Positions 12,848 through 55,331 of a DNA stretch of 64,000 bases are shown piece after piece. Under the pieces are notes generated by a model that worked only from the letters and a program-made list of their open reading frames with translations, had not been told where the DNA came from and did no database searches. Position 1 is the first letter of the stretch, and each line of letters begins with the position of its first letter. A program made the position numbers and the translations under genes. Source of the stretch: Crambe crambe (taxonomy: Eukaryota; Porifera; Demospongiae; Poecilosclerida; Crambeidae); contig OZ004587.1 of the NCBI GenBank assembly GCA_963924555.1, positions 2,604,001 through 2,668,000 on the forward strand, in the 5' to 3' direction.

Positions 12848-13017
12848 AAGATTGCTTGGGGGGGAAGCTTCCCCCCTGCACCCCCAGTAGATGAAACCCT
12901 GCAAACCTGGTGCTTAGCTGGAATCTATGTTCGTGGCATCCCACTGGTTGTTAACAGGAGGAAAATTATGATAATAACGAACTTAGAACACAATAATTAT
13001 GGCAGTTTTATCAATGT
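10526..13017. other. Intergenic region between gene A start and gene B end
   Basis: No convincing gene. A piece at about 11180-11205 (TTCAATAATAATCCCTAC) belongs to the same repeat as the foldback at 36919-37055. Around 11765-11850 there is a near-palindrome built on CGCGAAATTT. The 131-codon frame at 11638-12033 crosses this repeat and has no recognisable domain. Region 12640-12900 is a dispersed repeat listed separately. Confidence 0.5.
12640..12900. repeat. Dispersed repeat with long G run (copy 1)
   Basis: This repeat shares CTTACTACTCTGAAGTATCC, the following AAATTGGTCC and CTCCCTTTGGTGACTACATG with 60207-60420. Both copies have the same order of blocks and a G homopolymer near the end (12819-12847 here, 29 bases). 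No coding capacity is seen. Confidence 0.7.
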
Positions 13018-44565
<31,548 letters not shown>

Positions 44566-44770
44566 TGTAGCAGCTAAGTGCAGACTGATGGAAGCATGCA
44601 TGTAGCTAGGGCTTGAATGATGAATTAAAAATTCTGGTGAGAATGGAATGCTGAAAACATATTCATATAGCTATTGATGCTGAACTGCCTTGATGAATAC
44701 TGTTGCTGATCATTGGCAGCAGGCCAGCTGCCACACTTTGATAGATGCATGGCATGGGCATGCAAGTTCC
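44566..44770 (-). promoter_or_regulatory. Conserved upstream block of gene B (putative promoter)
   Basis: This is the counterpart of the block upstream of gene A (10296-10525), with shared GGAATGCTGAAAACATATTC and GCCAGCTGCCACACTTTGAT. Short gaps separate the copies. As for gene A, no TATA box is evident. Confidence 0.4.
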
Positions 44771-46421
44771 ATTTTACAGGCAAGCTCCAATATGACCTCA
44801 AAATAGGATATCAATTCTCCGACACTGCAGGAACAATAAAATAAATGCCTCTCAACCCCTCCCTTTAATTGTACTTGTTAATCACTATTCATTAATTTTG
44901 GTATTATTATTATTATTATCATTCACTTCTAAGAAGTTGGTTTACCCCCCAAGCTACAGATTGCACTTCAAGACCACACGTGCAGGTAGCTATGATCACA
45001 CAATTCAGCGGCGGATCTAGGGAGTTTCAGCAATCCGCGCCTTGCGCGCGGGAAAAAAAATAAAATTGTCTGGCTACGCCCACTTTCCCCGTAACCACAC
45101 CCTTTTTGAATTGTTTATGAAGATGCGATGGTAATCAGCTAGCTAGCTAAAACTGACCGTTTCTGGACGACTGAAGGCAAAAGACTCTGAGCATGCTCAG
45201 TACTGACAGGTGGGTATTAAAATAGCGCGCGCTATAGACTGTGTACTGTATGTAAATTATGTATTATGTACATGTATAATTTATGTACTGGCCATCTATC
45301 GCGCGCGCTAGCGCGGAGCAAAGGGCCTAGCGCCTAGGGGGTTTCAATGGAAACTACAGAAACCACTCTAAATCCGCACAGCATGCATGCACACCGCTCA
45401 CTTCCGCGCCTACCACGTGCACATTAGAATGTGGTAGGTGGAGTTATTTACTACTCTGGATCGATCTCTATCGTTGTCAAGTCATCTTCGACAGCTCAGA
45501 TTAGTTCGCCCTTGTCTGGACAGGGTAAAACCGGGGCCTAGCGTAGGGATCTAGTTATCTGTAAAGTCAGTGTCAGTATCGACCTGACACTCCCTTTGAG
45601 TAGCTAAAAGGATTGATAATTGAACTGTCAAGCATTTTAGCTCTTAGCCTCCTTTAGGTGGGCATAATAACACTCCTTAACACCCCCCAAGCTTTGGGTG
45701 GTATAAAGGAGGTGATGATCATACTGTTAGCTCTTTCAGACACTCTTTAGGTGGGCAAGGAGGAGGTGATTGTACTTCAGACACCTTCGATTACATCATT
45801 AATGGGGAGGAGGAAGTGATTATTCCTGTGTAGATATTTGGTGGCTAGCCTACAATGAAGTGATAGTGCTAACCTACAATTCCAAGTATGGTGGTCTATG
45901 GGTGGTCTATGGTCTAAGAGGTGACAGGGTGGTGCTGATCCAGAATTAAATGTTTGTGCATGACGTGATGCTTTGACAAAAAGCCTCAGCCTTTATGCAG
46001 TCCAGACAGCAGATTAGGAGCTTTAATATTTATATCTTGGATGGTGCCTTAGTCTTTAATGGCAGTGAAGTAGTGTATAAGGCTGAAGGTCTGTCTATAC
46101 ATTCAATAAATGGCAATCTCAGTATGTGATGAAGTGATAAGAAGAGTAGGCACTAGATTTTTTGGGAAGGTGCTCTTTCTCAAGCCTTGTACGCTTTCAA
46201 CTTAGACTGTAAATATCTCTAAGCTCATTCATCCCCCTTGGTAGGTGGTAATCAGATTTAGAAATTAGTATTTGATACATCGGGCTAGCTAAGCTGGCTA
46301 GGTATTTAGCTACATACGTAGGGTTGGCTGGGAAGGAAACTAGTTACTGTATACAAACCATATCTGCTACAGCCTGATAAAATGGCCTGACATTAATCTT
46401 GTATTCATTACTTTTGTACAG
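44771..46421. other. Intergenic region between gene B and the tetraspan cluster
   Basis: This lies between two divergent genes. It holds a GC-rich stretch with inverted GCGCGCGCTA blocks at about 45220-45315 and loosely repeated AGGAGGTGAT phrases at 45690-45820. From about 46230 to the first exon it matches sequence upstream of tetraspan gene 2, so that part is within the duplicated unit. A non-coding first exon is possible but I cannot place it. Confidence 0.45.
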
Positions 46422-46431
46422 ATTTTAAGTG

Positions 46432-49400
46432 ATGGAAACTTCAACTTCTGTTACTTATATGGGCCCAAGGCCTAAGAAGTTTGTCAACCCGAACTTCCCA
46501 CCAGGACTTGTGGAAACAGCCCTCAGGGCTTTCACTCTATTGGTAAGACTTTAAGTATGTCTGTGCCTTTCCAAATTCCAAGCAGAGAGAGACTATTACC
46601 TTCAGGTACTAATTTTAGCAAATTAAGCCGTTCATTAGATGGCCATACAAATCAATTCGGTTGCTCGTACCCACCAAACTGCTTACCCTGAACTTTGAAT
46701 AAAGGAGTAGCCAAGCAAACCAAACTGCTTACCCTGAACTTTGAATAAAGGAGTAGCCAAGCATTAAGGGTCGAAAGCACCATTCAAATCGCTTCCCTTG
46801 TCTCAGTTCTAGATGTGTAGGCAGTAGATGTGTAGCAACCATCACAAAATCCCCCCCCCCTCCCCAAATACCTACAGTTTGGATCTCTACCAGCCCTAGT
46901 GGCAGCTGCAATAGCCTTGGCTAATACTGATCGTCAATTCAGTCCATCGGAAGATAATGAAAGATTTGAGTATTTATTACGCAAGAACTATTCCCTGGGC
47001 TCTCCTGGCTTCGTCATTGCCCTATCAGCTCTTACCATCATTTTGGAAGTGGTCGTGATTGTGGTCAGGTTTCTCAACTTTGGATTCATCAATTCAAACA
47101 TGATGCCATTCAGTGTCATTGTAAGTCATAAATCCTAGCAGTAGTTGACCTAGTTGCTAAGCATTAAAACTGCATATACACATAGCCTCGTCCCCAGGCC
47201 CTCTTTTTAAATTATGATTGTGGAGGGCCTGGTATGCGAAAATTTCTAGAAACCCATAGCATTGGTGTGTCCAAGGAAATGCATTCCTATCATATATGTC
47301 ACCATGATGAATCAGTGCTATGACACACACGAGCGCATGGCCAGGCCTAAGAAAAGAAGAGGTGTTAAGCTGCCACTGAATTTGAGTGTTGCTAACAGCA
47401 GATAGTATTGGAGCTGCTTATCGTTAGCTAGTAAACTATATCAAGTAGTCTAGATTTTGTTCATTCCTTTAGGCTTAGCTGGATCATAGATAGATTCGCC
47501 TCAAAATTCTAGTGAAACAGCAGAAGTTCTTCTGAACACCTGGTACCTTTAGGTCTATCCTGTAGTCACTCTAGTCCATAGCCCTAATGTGTGGGCAGGG
47601 TCATAATGCTCTTGTGCACCGCCCACACCTAATTAGACGGTTCTATCCCAGTTCTATCCCCCCGTGACTTCACGTACCTGGCCCTTCACAATCTTAACTA
47701 AAAAGAGGGCCTGTGGGGATGAGGCTAGCACTATCCATTTACAATAAGGCTATAGTTTTACAGGCCCGTACCCAGTGGGGATTTGGGGGTTCGATCGAAC
47801 CCCCTTTTCAAATTGAATTTTAAATGCGCATGTACATCTCTGCTAAGTTCAGCTTGTATCCAAGTCTTACTGTACAACTGTACAGGTAGAAATGGTACCA
47901 TCTTCATCAGCTACTCCCTGACTGCCTACAATCTACAGTTAACAGCTGCAACAGCCTATGCAGATCTCTCAAAATGGGTGTGGTCAGGTAAAGTGAGCGT
48001 GGCCATGCAAAAAATTTTCCGCGCATAAGCACACAGATTATTGGTACCCCCCTTTCTAAATTCCTGGGTACAGGCTTGTTTTACCCTCTAGCTGTATGAT
48101 TGACTCAAATCTTACCCTCTAATATTTAAATTAAGGGGGCTCCGACATCCCGCCCACGCGCTTGTTTTGCAGGTTGCTAGGGACTGATATCGAGACTACC
48201 GACACTTGCAGAGATAAGCTACAAAGACCACAGTGGAGGACTTATCTACGGTCGCTGATCTCCCAAGAACTAGGAAAAACGGGGCAGTTACCGAGAGGCT
48301 AGCACCGCTTGAAGCTAAAATTAATACTTCTTTTTTTGTGCTAAACTTATAATGTTGAAAATAGTTTCACATCCTTCCTTTGCATGCTTATAAGACAACT
48401 ACGGATCGAATTGTCTATAGAATGAACTGCTGAAAGCGCTGATCACTTCAGTTTTTGAAGATTTCCTAATCCCATCCGTAGCTGTCTACCCCAGACCATG
48501 AGGAAACAACATGCCAAGTAGGATTTACTGGCGTCTGCAAGTATACCGATACATAGCCCCACCCACTATATCCGGCAGGATGCCGAGTCTTTCTGTCCAT
48601 GCGGTACTGTTAGTCGAGTGATTGTTCATCCCATGGTGAGGCAGCCCTGATCCTGGCCAGACTTGGGAGAATCTGGCTCTGGCTCTCTCTCTTCAATACT
48701 GCACTTCGTCTGGATCTCAGCACCTCTTTATACCGGAGGTCGCTGGAAATAATTATAGATTGCCTACATTATTTTTCTTCAGGAGTGCTACCTATACTAG
48801 CCATTATAGCTACATGCAATTGAATGAATTATTTACTATTATGACTTTTCCTGCTTGTATGGTTCATGTACTACCTGTACAAAGTTGCATTCCTAACCTT
48901 TTTGTGGTTTTTCAGCTCGTTTTCCACAATAATAATCCTGTTATTATTAGTGCTTATCCTTACTTGCGGCGTGTAGTCATGTCGGAGCCCCCTTAAGTAC
49001 AAGAATGAAAATTGTGTAGATGCAAAATAATTATTGTCACTTCCATTTCTTTTATCTTTATTTTTACACAGATTATCTTTCTTGAGCTTAACATTGCCCT
49101 TGGCTATGCTGGTGGATCTATAGCCAATGGGGTAGCTGGCGGTGCCTTGAACGTATCCTATTTTGGCAGCACAATGACAGCCTCACTCTTTGCCACCTGT
49201 GTATGTTAATAATTATTATTAATTAGAGGGGCACCCTATTATGCCTCAGAACATTGATTACAGTGACAACCTATGATTCTTCCTATTTCAATGAATTCCA
49301 GCCATGTGGGATTTATGAAGGACACTGTGTGGTTTATCTATTAATTCATTCATTCATTCATTTGATACTGCCTTAATATCAGGGATGAAAATAATTTTTT

Positions 49401-50373
49401 AAGGCAGCAAGAACTATGTCAGCCTACAGATCATTTGCTCAGCAATCATTGCCTCTGTTCTGACATTTATCCTGCCAATATATAGCCTTTGATAGGACAT
49501 TGATTACTGTATTTCCACGATCAGATGCCAATTATTTCATTCCACCGGAGAGGGAGGCTACAATTCGAGAGAGGCCACTAAACGGGGGCGGCACTATCTT
49601 AATTGTTGAACAGCTAGTTACTAGTCATTGTTTAGGTCTTAACAGCTTCACGAGCTTGATGGCTTTTGGCTTTCCAGAAAGTGTGTAAAGGCAGTTCCAA
49701 AGTAATCCAAACCAACTCTAATGGACTTGTACACATGATAGCCACGAACAATGCCATGAACAACACTATCTACCAAGAACAACAATGCTAATGAATGGCC
49801 ATGAACAACATGAGCTTCAGCCTATAGCAGGCCACATGGGTCTTATTTGAGTTCAGCCACTATTATTTTTAGCAGAGGCTACTATTCGAGAGAGGGGGCG
49901 GCATCTGATTGAGAAAATACGGTACTTTTGATCGGAAAATATCAGATGTCAGACAGCTATTTTCATCCCTGCTATCTGGTCATAATTATATTGGATGGAT
50001 AGTAGCTAATGCAGAGGACAAACATCTGAACAAAAAAAAGAAGATGATTCCTATTTTATAAAGAATAACCATCATTTGGAGTGTATCTATGTGATTTCTA
50101 TAATTATTGGAGGTATCTTAATTTCGTGAACTGATTCTTTAACAAAGCATTATTTCTGCTCACAATAATTCAGTTCTTATTAGCTAGGCTCTTCCATCAT
50201 ATTATATAGTGTCATTGTAATGATTATTTCTTTTCCTGCAGGCGTTTTGCATTCTGTCCTCTATTTTGTATGTTGTTTTGGCTGTTTGGGACATCGTGTT
50301 TTTCGTGGGACAGTGCAATAAGAGGTTGATCAATGAAGGATCTGAAGGAATGCAGCCCCTTGAGGAATATTAA
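46432..50373 (+). CDS. Tetraspan gene 1: MARVEL-like four-helix membrane protein
   Basis: Four phase-0 exons (46432-46542, 46878-47120, 49072-49200 and 50242-50373) give 204 residues. An acceptor CAG just upstream (46421) implies a 5' UTR intron. The N-terminus METSTSVTY is cytosolic and is followed by helices at about 27-55, 82-103, 113-137 and 162-185. There is a conserved LGSPGF before helix 2, NFGFINSNMMPFSVI between helices 2 and 3, and an N-G-V-A-G turn after helix 3. The C-terminus ends MQPLEEY. The four-helix layout, short cytosolic ends and length fit MARVEL-type proteins (MAL, physins), but no signature settles the family. Each exon holds roughly one helix. Loop 1 (about 56-77) differs strongly between the three paralogues. 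Confidence 0.8.
47183..47727. mobile_element. Inverted-repeat element in intron 2 of tetraspan gene 1
   Basis: The ends read TAGCCTCGTCCCCAGGCCCT and, inverted, GGGCCTGTGGGGATGAGGCTA. The same element sits in the same place in gene 2 (52350-52878), so it was present before the duplication. A related end is at about 58631. No transposase. Confidence 0.7.
47762..48078. mobile_element. 317-bp MITE absent from tetraspan gene 2
   Basis: The ends are AGGCCCGTACCCAG and, inverted, CTGGGTACAGGCTTG. A 6-base direct repeat TTTTAC flanks it (47756-47761 and 48079-48084). Gene 2 has one uninterrupted TTTTACCC at the matching site near 52928, so this is an insertion after the duplication. Confidence 0.7.
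48135..48992. mobile_element. 858-bp TTAA-flanked element absent from tetraspan gene 2
   Basis: The ends are GGGGGCTCCGACAT and its exact inverse ATGTCGGAGCCCCC, each flanked outside by TTAA (48131-48134 and 48993-48996). This fits a piggyBac-type non-autonomous element. The corresponding intron of gene 2 lacks it. Open frames inside are short and without recognisable domains. Confidence 0.75.
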
Positions 50374-51556
50374 CATTATAATCAGCAGCTGTAATAATCA
50401 TTGTAACACTGAACTTTTTTTTTTTAGCCACTGTAGATTCTGAACTCCATTAATTTTAGTAGTTATAATTTTCGCGCGTGCGGTTTTCGATCTCACGTGT
50501 ACGACACATGATCATGTATCAGATGGCGCGCGCAGTACCTGGGGGAGGATCTAGCTAACTGGAGTATTTACACGGAGGCTCGTGAGACTAGCACAGAGGT
50601 TAGTATCTAGAATAAAAGGCTGGTTTTTCTTTTTAATAAGGAGATCTGGAAGGGGCTGTACACTAAAGGGCAGGTCTGGGGGCACACGCGCTTGGGAATT
50701 TAGCTATGATGTTGTAGTCGACTGCTATATAAGTATTAAGTATAGTAGCTAACTAGTAACCCTCACCCTGCATAGCTATAGTGATGAAAATGTAATTACA
50801 ATTAGCCAACACTGGATTCTGTGCCTGCTTGTAGATCCAAGCAAGTGTGTATGGCTGACAGTGCCCCCTGACAGTCTCTCATGGACTGTTCTGCGTAGGA
50901 CCTATTGTCACTTTCTTGCCCTACAAAATGGCAGCAATTAACTACACTCTATTTACGTGAATTGGAAGTATGATATTGATGGTAGTACATTGGGCTGGCT
51001 AAGCTGGCTAGGTATTACCTTCAAGGACATAGCTATCGACCTGCCGAAGGCGGGGAGAGGGCATGCAACCGTACAGGCTGATTAGCCACCAAAATGCTGG
51101 AGGTTACTAAAAATAGATTTCAGTGTGCTACGCGCGCAATGACGCGTGGTGAGCTCATGAAATCAGCCGACCATTATCATGATGTACTAGGTCGAGATGG
51201 AGTCACCAGGACTCCAACGCAAGGAATGTGTGAAAAAGTACAATTAAGCAACTGTAGAGGAATTCTTCACCTATCTATTTTTACTTCAATCCGACTTCAT
51301 CAGAAGTTGCCAACTAAGTTTGTTTATCCAGCTGTAGCCAAAAGTAGGCTTGTTAAGCTCGTGGATATACAGCCTGTACAGGAATTGCATGCATGCCCTC
51401 TCCCTACGCCCTTGATAGGACTGGCTGGGAAGGTTGGGGAGGTAAACTAGGTTTAAGGATACTGTATACAAACCATATCTGCTACAGCCTGATAAAATGG
51501 CCTGGCATTAATTTTTTATAAGCTTGTATTCATTACTTTTGTACAGATTTTAAGTG
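50374..51556. other. Interval between tetraspan genes 1 and 2
   Basis: The first 580 bases are the 3' flank of gene 1 and match the 3' flank of gene 2 (54257-54890), including TTTTCGCGCGTGC and CTAGAATAAAAGGCTGG, where AATAAA may be the polyadenylation signal. The rest is the 5' flank of gene 2, interrupted by a foldback insertion at about 51018-51415. Confidence 0.6.
51018..51415. mobile_element. Foldback insertion upstream of tetraspan gene 2
   Basis: Relative to the gene 1 flank (46300-46325), sequence is interrupted here. The insert has inverted ends built on GAGAGGGCATGCA with GTACAGGCTG inside them. The 118-codon frame at 51094-51450 runs through it and has no recognisable domain. Confidence 0.55.
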
Positions 51557-54256
51557 ATGGAAACTTCAACTTCTGTTACTTATAATATGGGCCCAAGGCC
51601 TAAGAAGTTTGTCAACCCGAACTTCCCACCAGGACTTGTGGAAACAGGCCTCAGGGCTTTCACTCTATTGGTAAGACTTTAAGTATGTCTGTACCTTTCC
51701 AAGCAGAGAGACTATTACCTTCAGGTACTAATTTTAGCAAATTAAGCCGTTCATTAGATGGCCATACAAATCAATTCTATTAATGGTTGTGTTTTTTGAA
51801 ACAAAACATCACTGATACCCACCAAACTGCTACCCTGAGCTTTGAATAGAGGAGATATAATTCGTGTAACCAAGCATTAAGGGTCGAAAGCACCTTTTAA
51901 ATCTCTTCCCTTGTCTCAGTTCTAGAGTAGGTGTGTAGGCAGTAGGTGTGTAGCAAGGTTATAACTAACAAAGCAATATTATGCTTGTGCATCACTAAAT
52001 TCCCCTCCCCCTTTCCAAATACCTACAGTTTGGATCTGTACCAGCCCTAGTGGCAGCTGCAATAGCCTTGGCTAATACTGTTCGATATATCAGTGCATTT
52101 GGAGATACTGGAAGTTTGGGGTATCTCTTCCTCAGGAACAATTCCCTGGGCTCTCCTGGCTTCGTTGTTGCCCTATCAGCTCTCGCCATCATTTTGGAAG
52201 TGGTTGTTGTTGTGGTCAGGTTCCTGAACTTTGGATTCATCAATTCAAACATGATGCCATTCAGTGTCATTGTAAGTCATAAATTCTAGCAACCCTGAAA
52301 AAAGGTGGAGTGAGTGACCTTTGACACTAGTTGCTAAGTATTTGAACTGTAGCCTCGTTCCTTTTTAATTATGATTGTGGAGGGCCCTCATACACAAAAA
52401 TATCACAAAACCATAGAAACCCATAACATGGGTGTGTCCAAGGAAACTGCATACGTTGCCGTGACGAATTGGTGCTACGACCATACACAAGCACATGGCC
52501 GACCAGGCCTAAGAAAAAGAAGAGGCAGTGAGGTGCCACTGAATCTGTGTTGCTACACTTTGCTAGCCTAGCAGGAGCTGCCTATCGTTAGATAGAAGTA
52601 GTCTAAATTTTAGCCTTAGCTGAATAGATCGCTTCACGAGTTTTAGTAAGTCCTTGGTTGTATGGCCATAAGCGAATTGGTCATTTTGTACCTGGTGCCT
52701 TTAGGTCGATTCTGTAGCCGCTCCAGTCCATAGCCCAAATATGTGGGCAGGGTCATAATGCTCTCATGTACTGCCCACCCCAATTAGACGGTTCTACTCC
52801 AGTTCTATCCCCCCATAACTTCGTGTACCAGGCTCTCCACGTTCATAACTAAAAAGAGGGCCTGGGGGGACGAGGCTATTTAAACTGCACATATTCAAAT
52901 CTATCCATTTACAACAAGGCTATAATTTTACCCTTTAGTATGATTGACTCAAATCAAATAGTCCCTTTACTCATACTCTATTAGCTTTATAATTATTGTA
53001 CACTATTTGTAGTCCGAAAATTAAATACCATGAATTGTGCAAATTATTATAAAAGAGTAAGTTATAAGTATAAAAATGAAATTATAAATGCAAAATTAAT
53101 TATTGTCGTGTTCCATTTCTTTTATCATTACACAGATGATCTTTCTTGAGCTTAACATTGCCCTTGGCTATGCTGGTGGATCTATAGCCAATGGGGTGGC
53201 TGGCAGTCCCTTCAACATATCCCCAATTACAGCCAACATAGCAGCCTCACTCTTTGCCACCTGTGTATGTTAATAATTATCAATACATTAGAGGGGCAGC
53301 CTATTATGCCTCATAGCATTGTAGATTAATTACAGTGGCAACAAGGATGATTCTTCGTATTTCAGCCATGTGGGATTTATGAAGGACACTGTGGTTTATT
53401 TATCATTCATTACAAACAAATCAGGATTTTTTTCTCCTTTCTTATAAGCAGGCAGGACAAAATAAACTTAAAACATAAACTACCTCAGTATACTATGCAT
53501 CTTGTTATGTGTTCTAGTATACAAAGAAACGGGAGTATACTGGGATCTAGTATACAAAGATAAACAGCAGTATACTGAAGATATACAAGTTTAAATTTAT
53601 TCCAATTCTGTCAAAATGGGGTAGGGAAATCCGTTAAACAAGTAATTTATTTCGAACTGCCTAAGGGATGAAAATAATTTTTTAAGGCAGTGCATGAGAA
53701 CTATGTCAGACTACAGCAATCATTGATTTTTGGTCTGACATAACTAGCTATTTGATTTGTGACAAGTCACCCTTCTGACATTAATTTTGTCCTGACGACA
53801 TAGCCTTTGATAGGACATTGATGAGTGACATTGATTACTATTGATCGGCAAATATCAGATGTCAGACAGCTATTTTCATCCCGGCTATCTGATGGATACT
53901 AGCTGAACATTTGAACCAAAAAAAAAAACAAAAAAAGAAAAAGAAAAAAAAACAAGAATAACCATCATTTGGAGTGTATCTCTATAATTATTGGTGATTT
54001 CTATAATTATTGGAGGTGTCTATAATTATTGTCAATTACATGAACTGATTCTTTAATAAAAAAAATCTTCCATCATAATTATTATATAGTGTCATTGTAA
54101 TAATTATTATTTCTTTTCCTGCAGGCATTTTGCATTCTGTCCTCTATTTTGTATGTGGTTTTGGCTGTTTGGGACATTGTGTTTTTCGTGGGGCAGTGCA
54201 ATAAGAGGTTGATCAATGAAAGATCTGAAGGAATGCAGCCTCTTGAGGAATATTAA
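51557..54256 (+). CDS. Tetraspan gene 2: MARVEL-like four-helix membrane protein
   Basis: Four phase-0 exons (51557-51670, 52029-52271, 53136-53264 and 54125-54256) give 205 residues. It is the closest relative of gene 1: the N-terminus adds one Asn (TSVTYNMGP), and exon 4 differs by a single residue (NERSEG for NEGSEG). Differences cluster in loop 1 (VRYISAFGDTGSLGY) and loop 2 (GSPFNISPITAN), both predicted outside the membrane, while helices and the NMMPFSVI block are nearly unchanged. Introns and flanks also align with gene 1, which marks a recent tandem duplication. The function is unknown. Confidence 0.8.
52350..52878. mobile_element. Inverted-repeat element in intron 2 of tetraspan gene 2
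   Basis: This is the counterpart of 47183-47727, with a shortened left end (AGCCTCGTTCCTTTTTAA) and right end AGAGGGCCTGGGGGGACGAG. Sharing position and content with gene 1 shows it predates the duplication. Confidence 0.65.
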
Positions 54257-55331
54257 CATTATAATAATCATTGTAACCCTAAAACCCAATTTATTTTTTT
54301 TTACAACTTTGTTAGCCACAGTAGATGTATCCAGATTCTGAACTCCATTATAATACAGTTATAATTTTCGCGCGTGCAGTTCTCGATCTCACGTGTACGA
54401 CACATCGATTGTAAAAATTGTGTATCAGGTGGTGCGCGCGCGCAGTATCTGGGGGAGGCGGATCTATAGCCATAGACATAACTGGAGTATATACACGGAG
54501 GCTCGCACAGAGGTTAGTATCTAGAATAAAAGGCTGGTTTTTCTTTTAATAAAGAGATCTGGAAGGGCGGGCACACGCACTTGGGAATTTAGCTATGAAG
54601 GACCAATTTATTGTAATTTATAAGTATTAATTATAAGTAACATAAGTATTAATTATAGTAAAACCCTCACCCTGCATAGCTATAGTGATGAAAATGTAAT
54701 TACAATTAGCCAACACTGGGTTTTGTGCCTGCTTATAAATCCAAGCAAGGGTGTATGGCTGGTGATAGGTACAGTGCCTCCAGACAGTCTCACAGACTGC
54801 TCTGCATAGGACCTACAGTATAGTCACTTTCTTGACCTACAAAATGGCAGCAATTAACTACACTCTATTTATTTGAATTGGAGGTATGTAGGTCATGTGA
54901 TCCACCTACACAGGTGAGGAGTCTACAACTACACTCCCACTGAATCCTTCCCTAGTAGTTAATAATTATAGCTAGGGGTTGTTTCAGTTCGTTACTATAT
55001 TTTGGCTTGTTGCACTTGCAATTCATGGAGCAACTGATCGTTATTGCATCCAATACATACCATATCAGGTACACTTCACAACAGTGATTAGCTATGCAGC
55101 ATAAGTTATCTATTGCTTGAAAAAAATTTTTTCATAACATTATGTAGCTAATCGTGGATTAATTTTTTTGTTTTTAACATTCATGCGTGGATTAAAAGTT
55201 TAAAATTAACTTATTGTCCTTAGTGACAAAAATAAAACAAGAATAGCTTTTCAAAAATAATTCACATTTTGCCATAATATTATAATTATAGTCTCAGATA
55301 AAAGGTGGCAGAAAGTACTCCAAAACAAGAT
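54257..55331. other. Interval between tetraspan genes 2 and 3
   Basis: The left part is the 3' flank of gene 2, homologous to that of gene 1 up to about 54890. From there to the gene 3 start no repeat or exon was recognised. A CAG acceptor at 55294-55296, followed by an in-frame stop, suggests a 5' UTR exon leading to the ATG at 55332. Confidence 0.5.

Noticed and set aside
51094..51450. 118-codon plus-strand gene upstream of tetraspan gene 2
   Set aside because: It lies in a foldback insertion that gene 1's flank lacks and has no domain.
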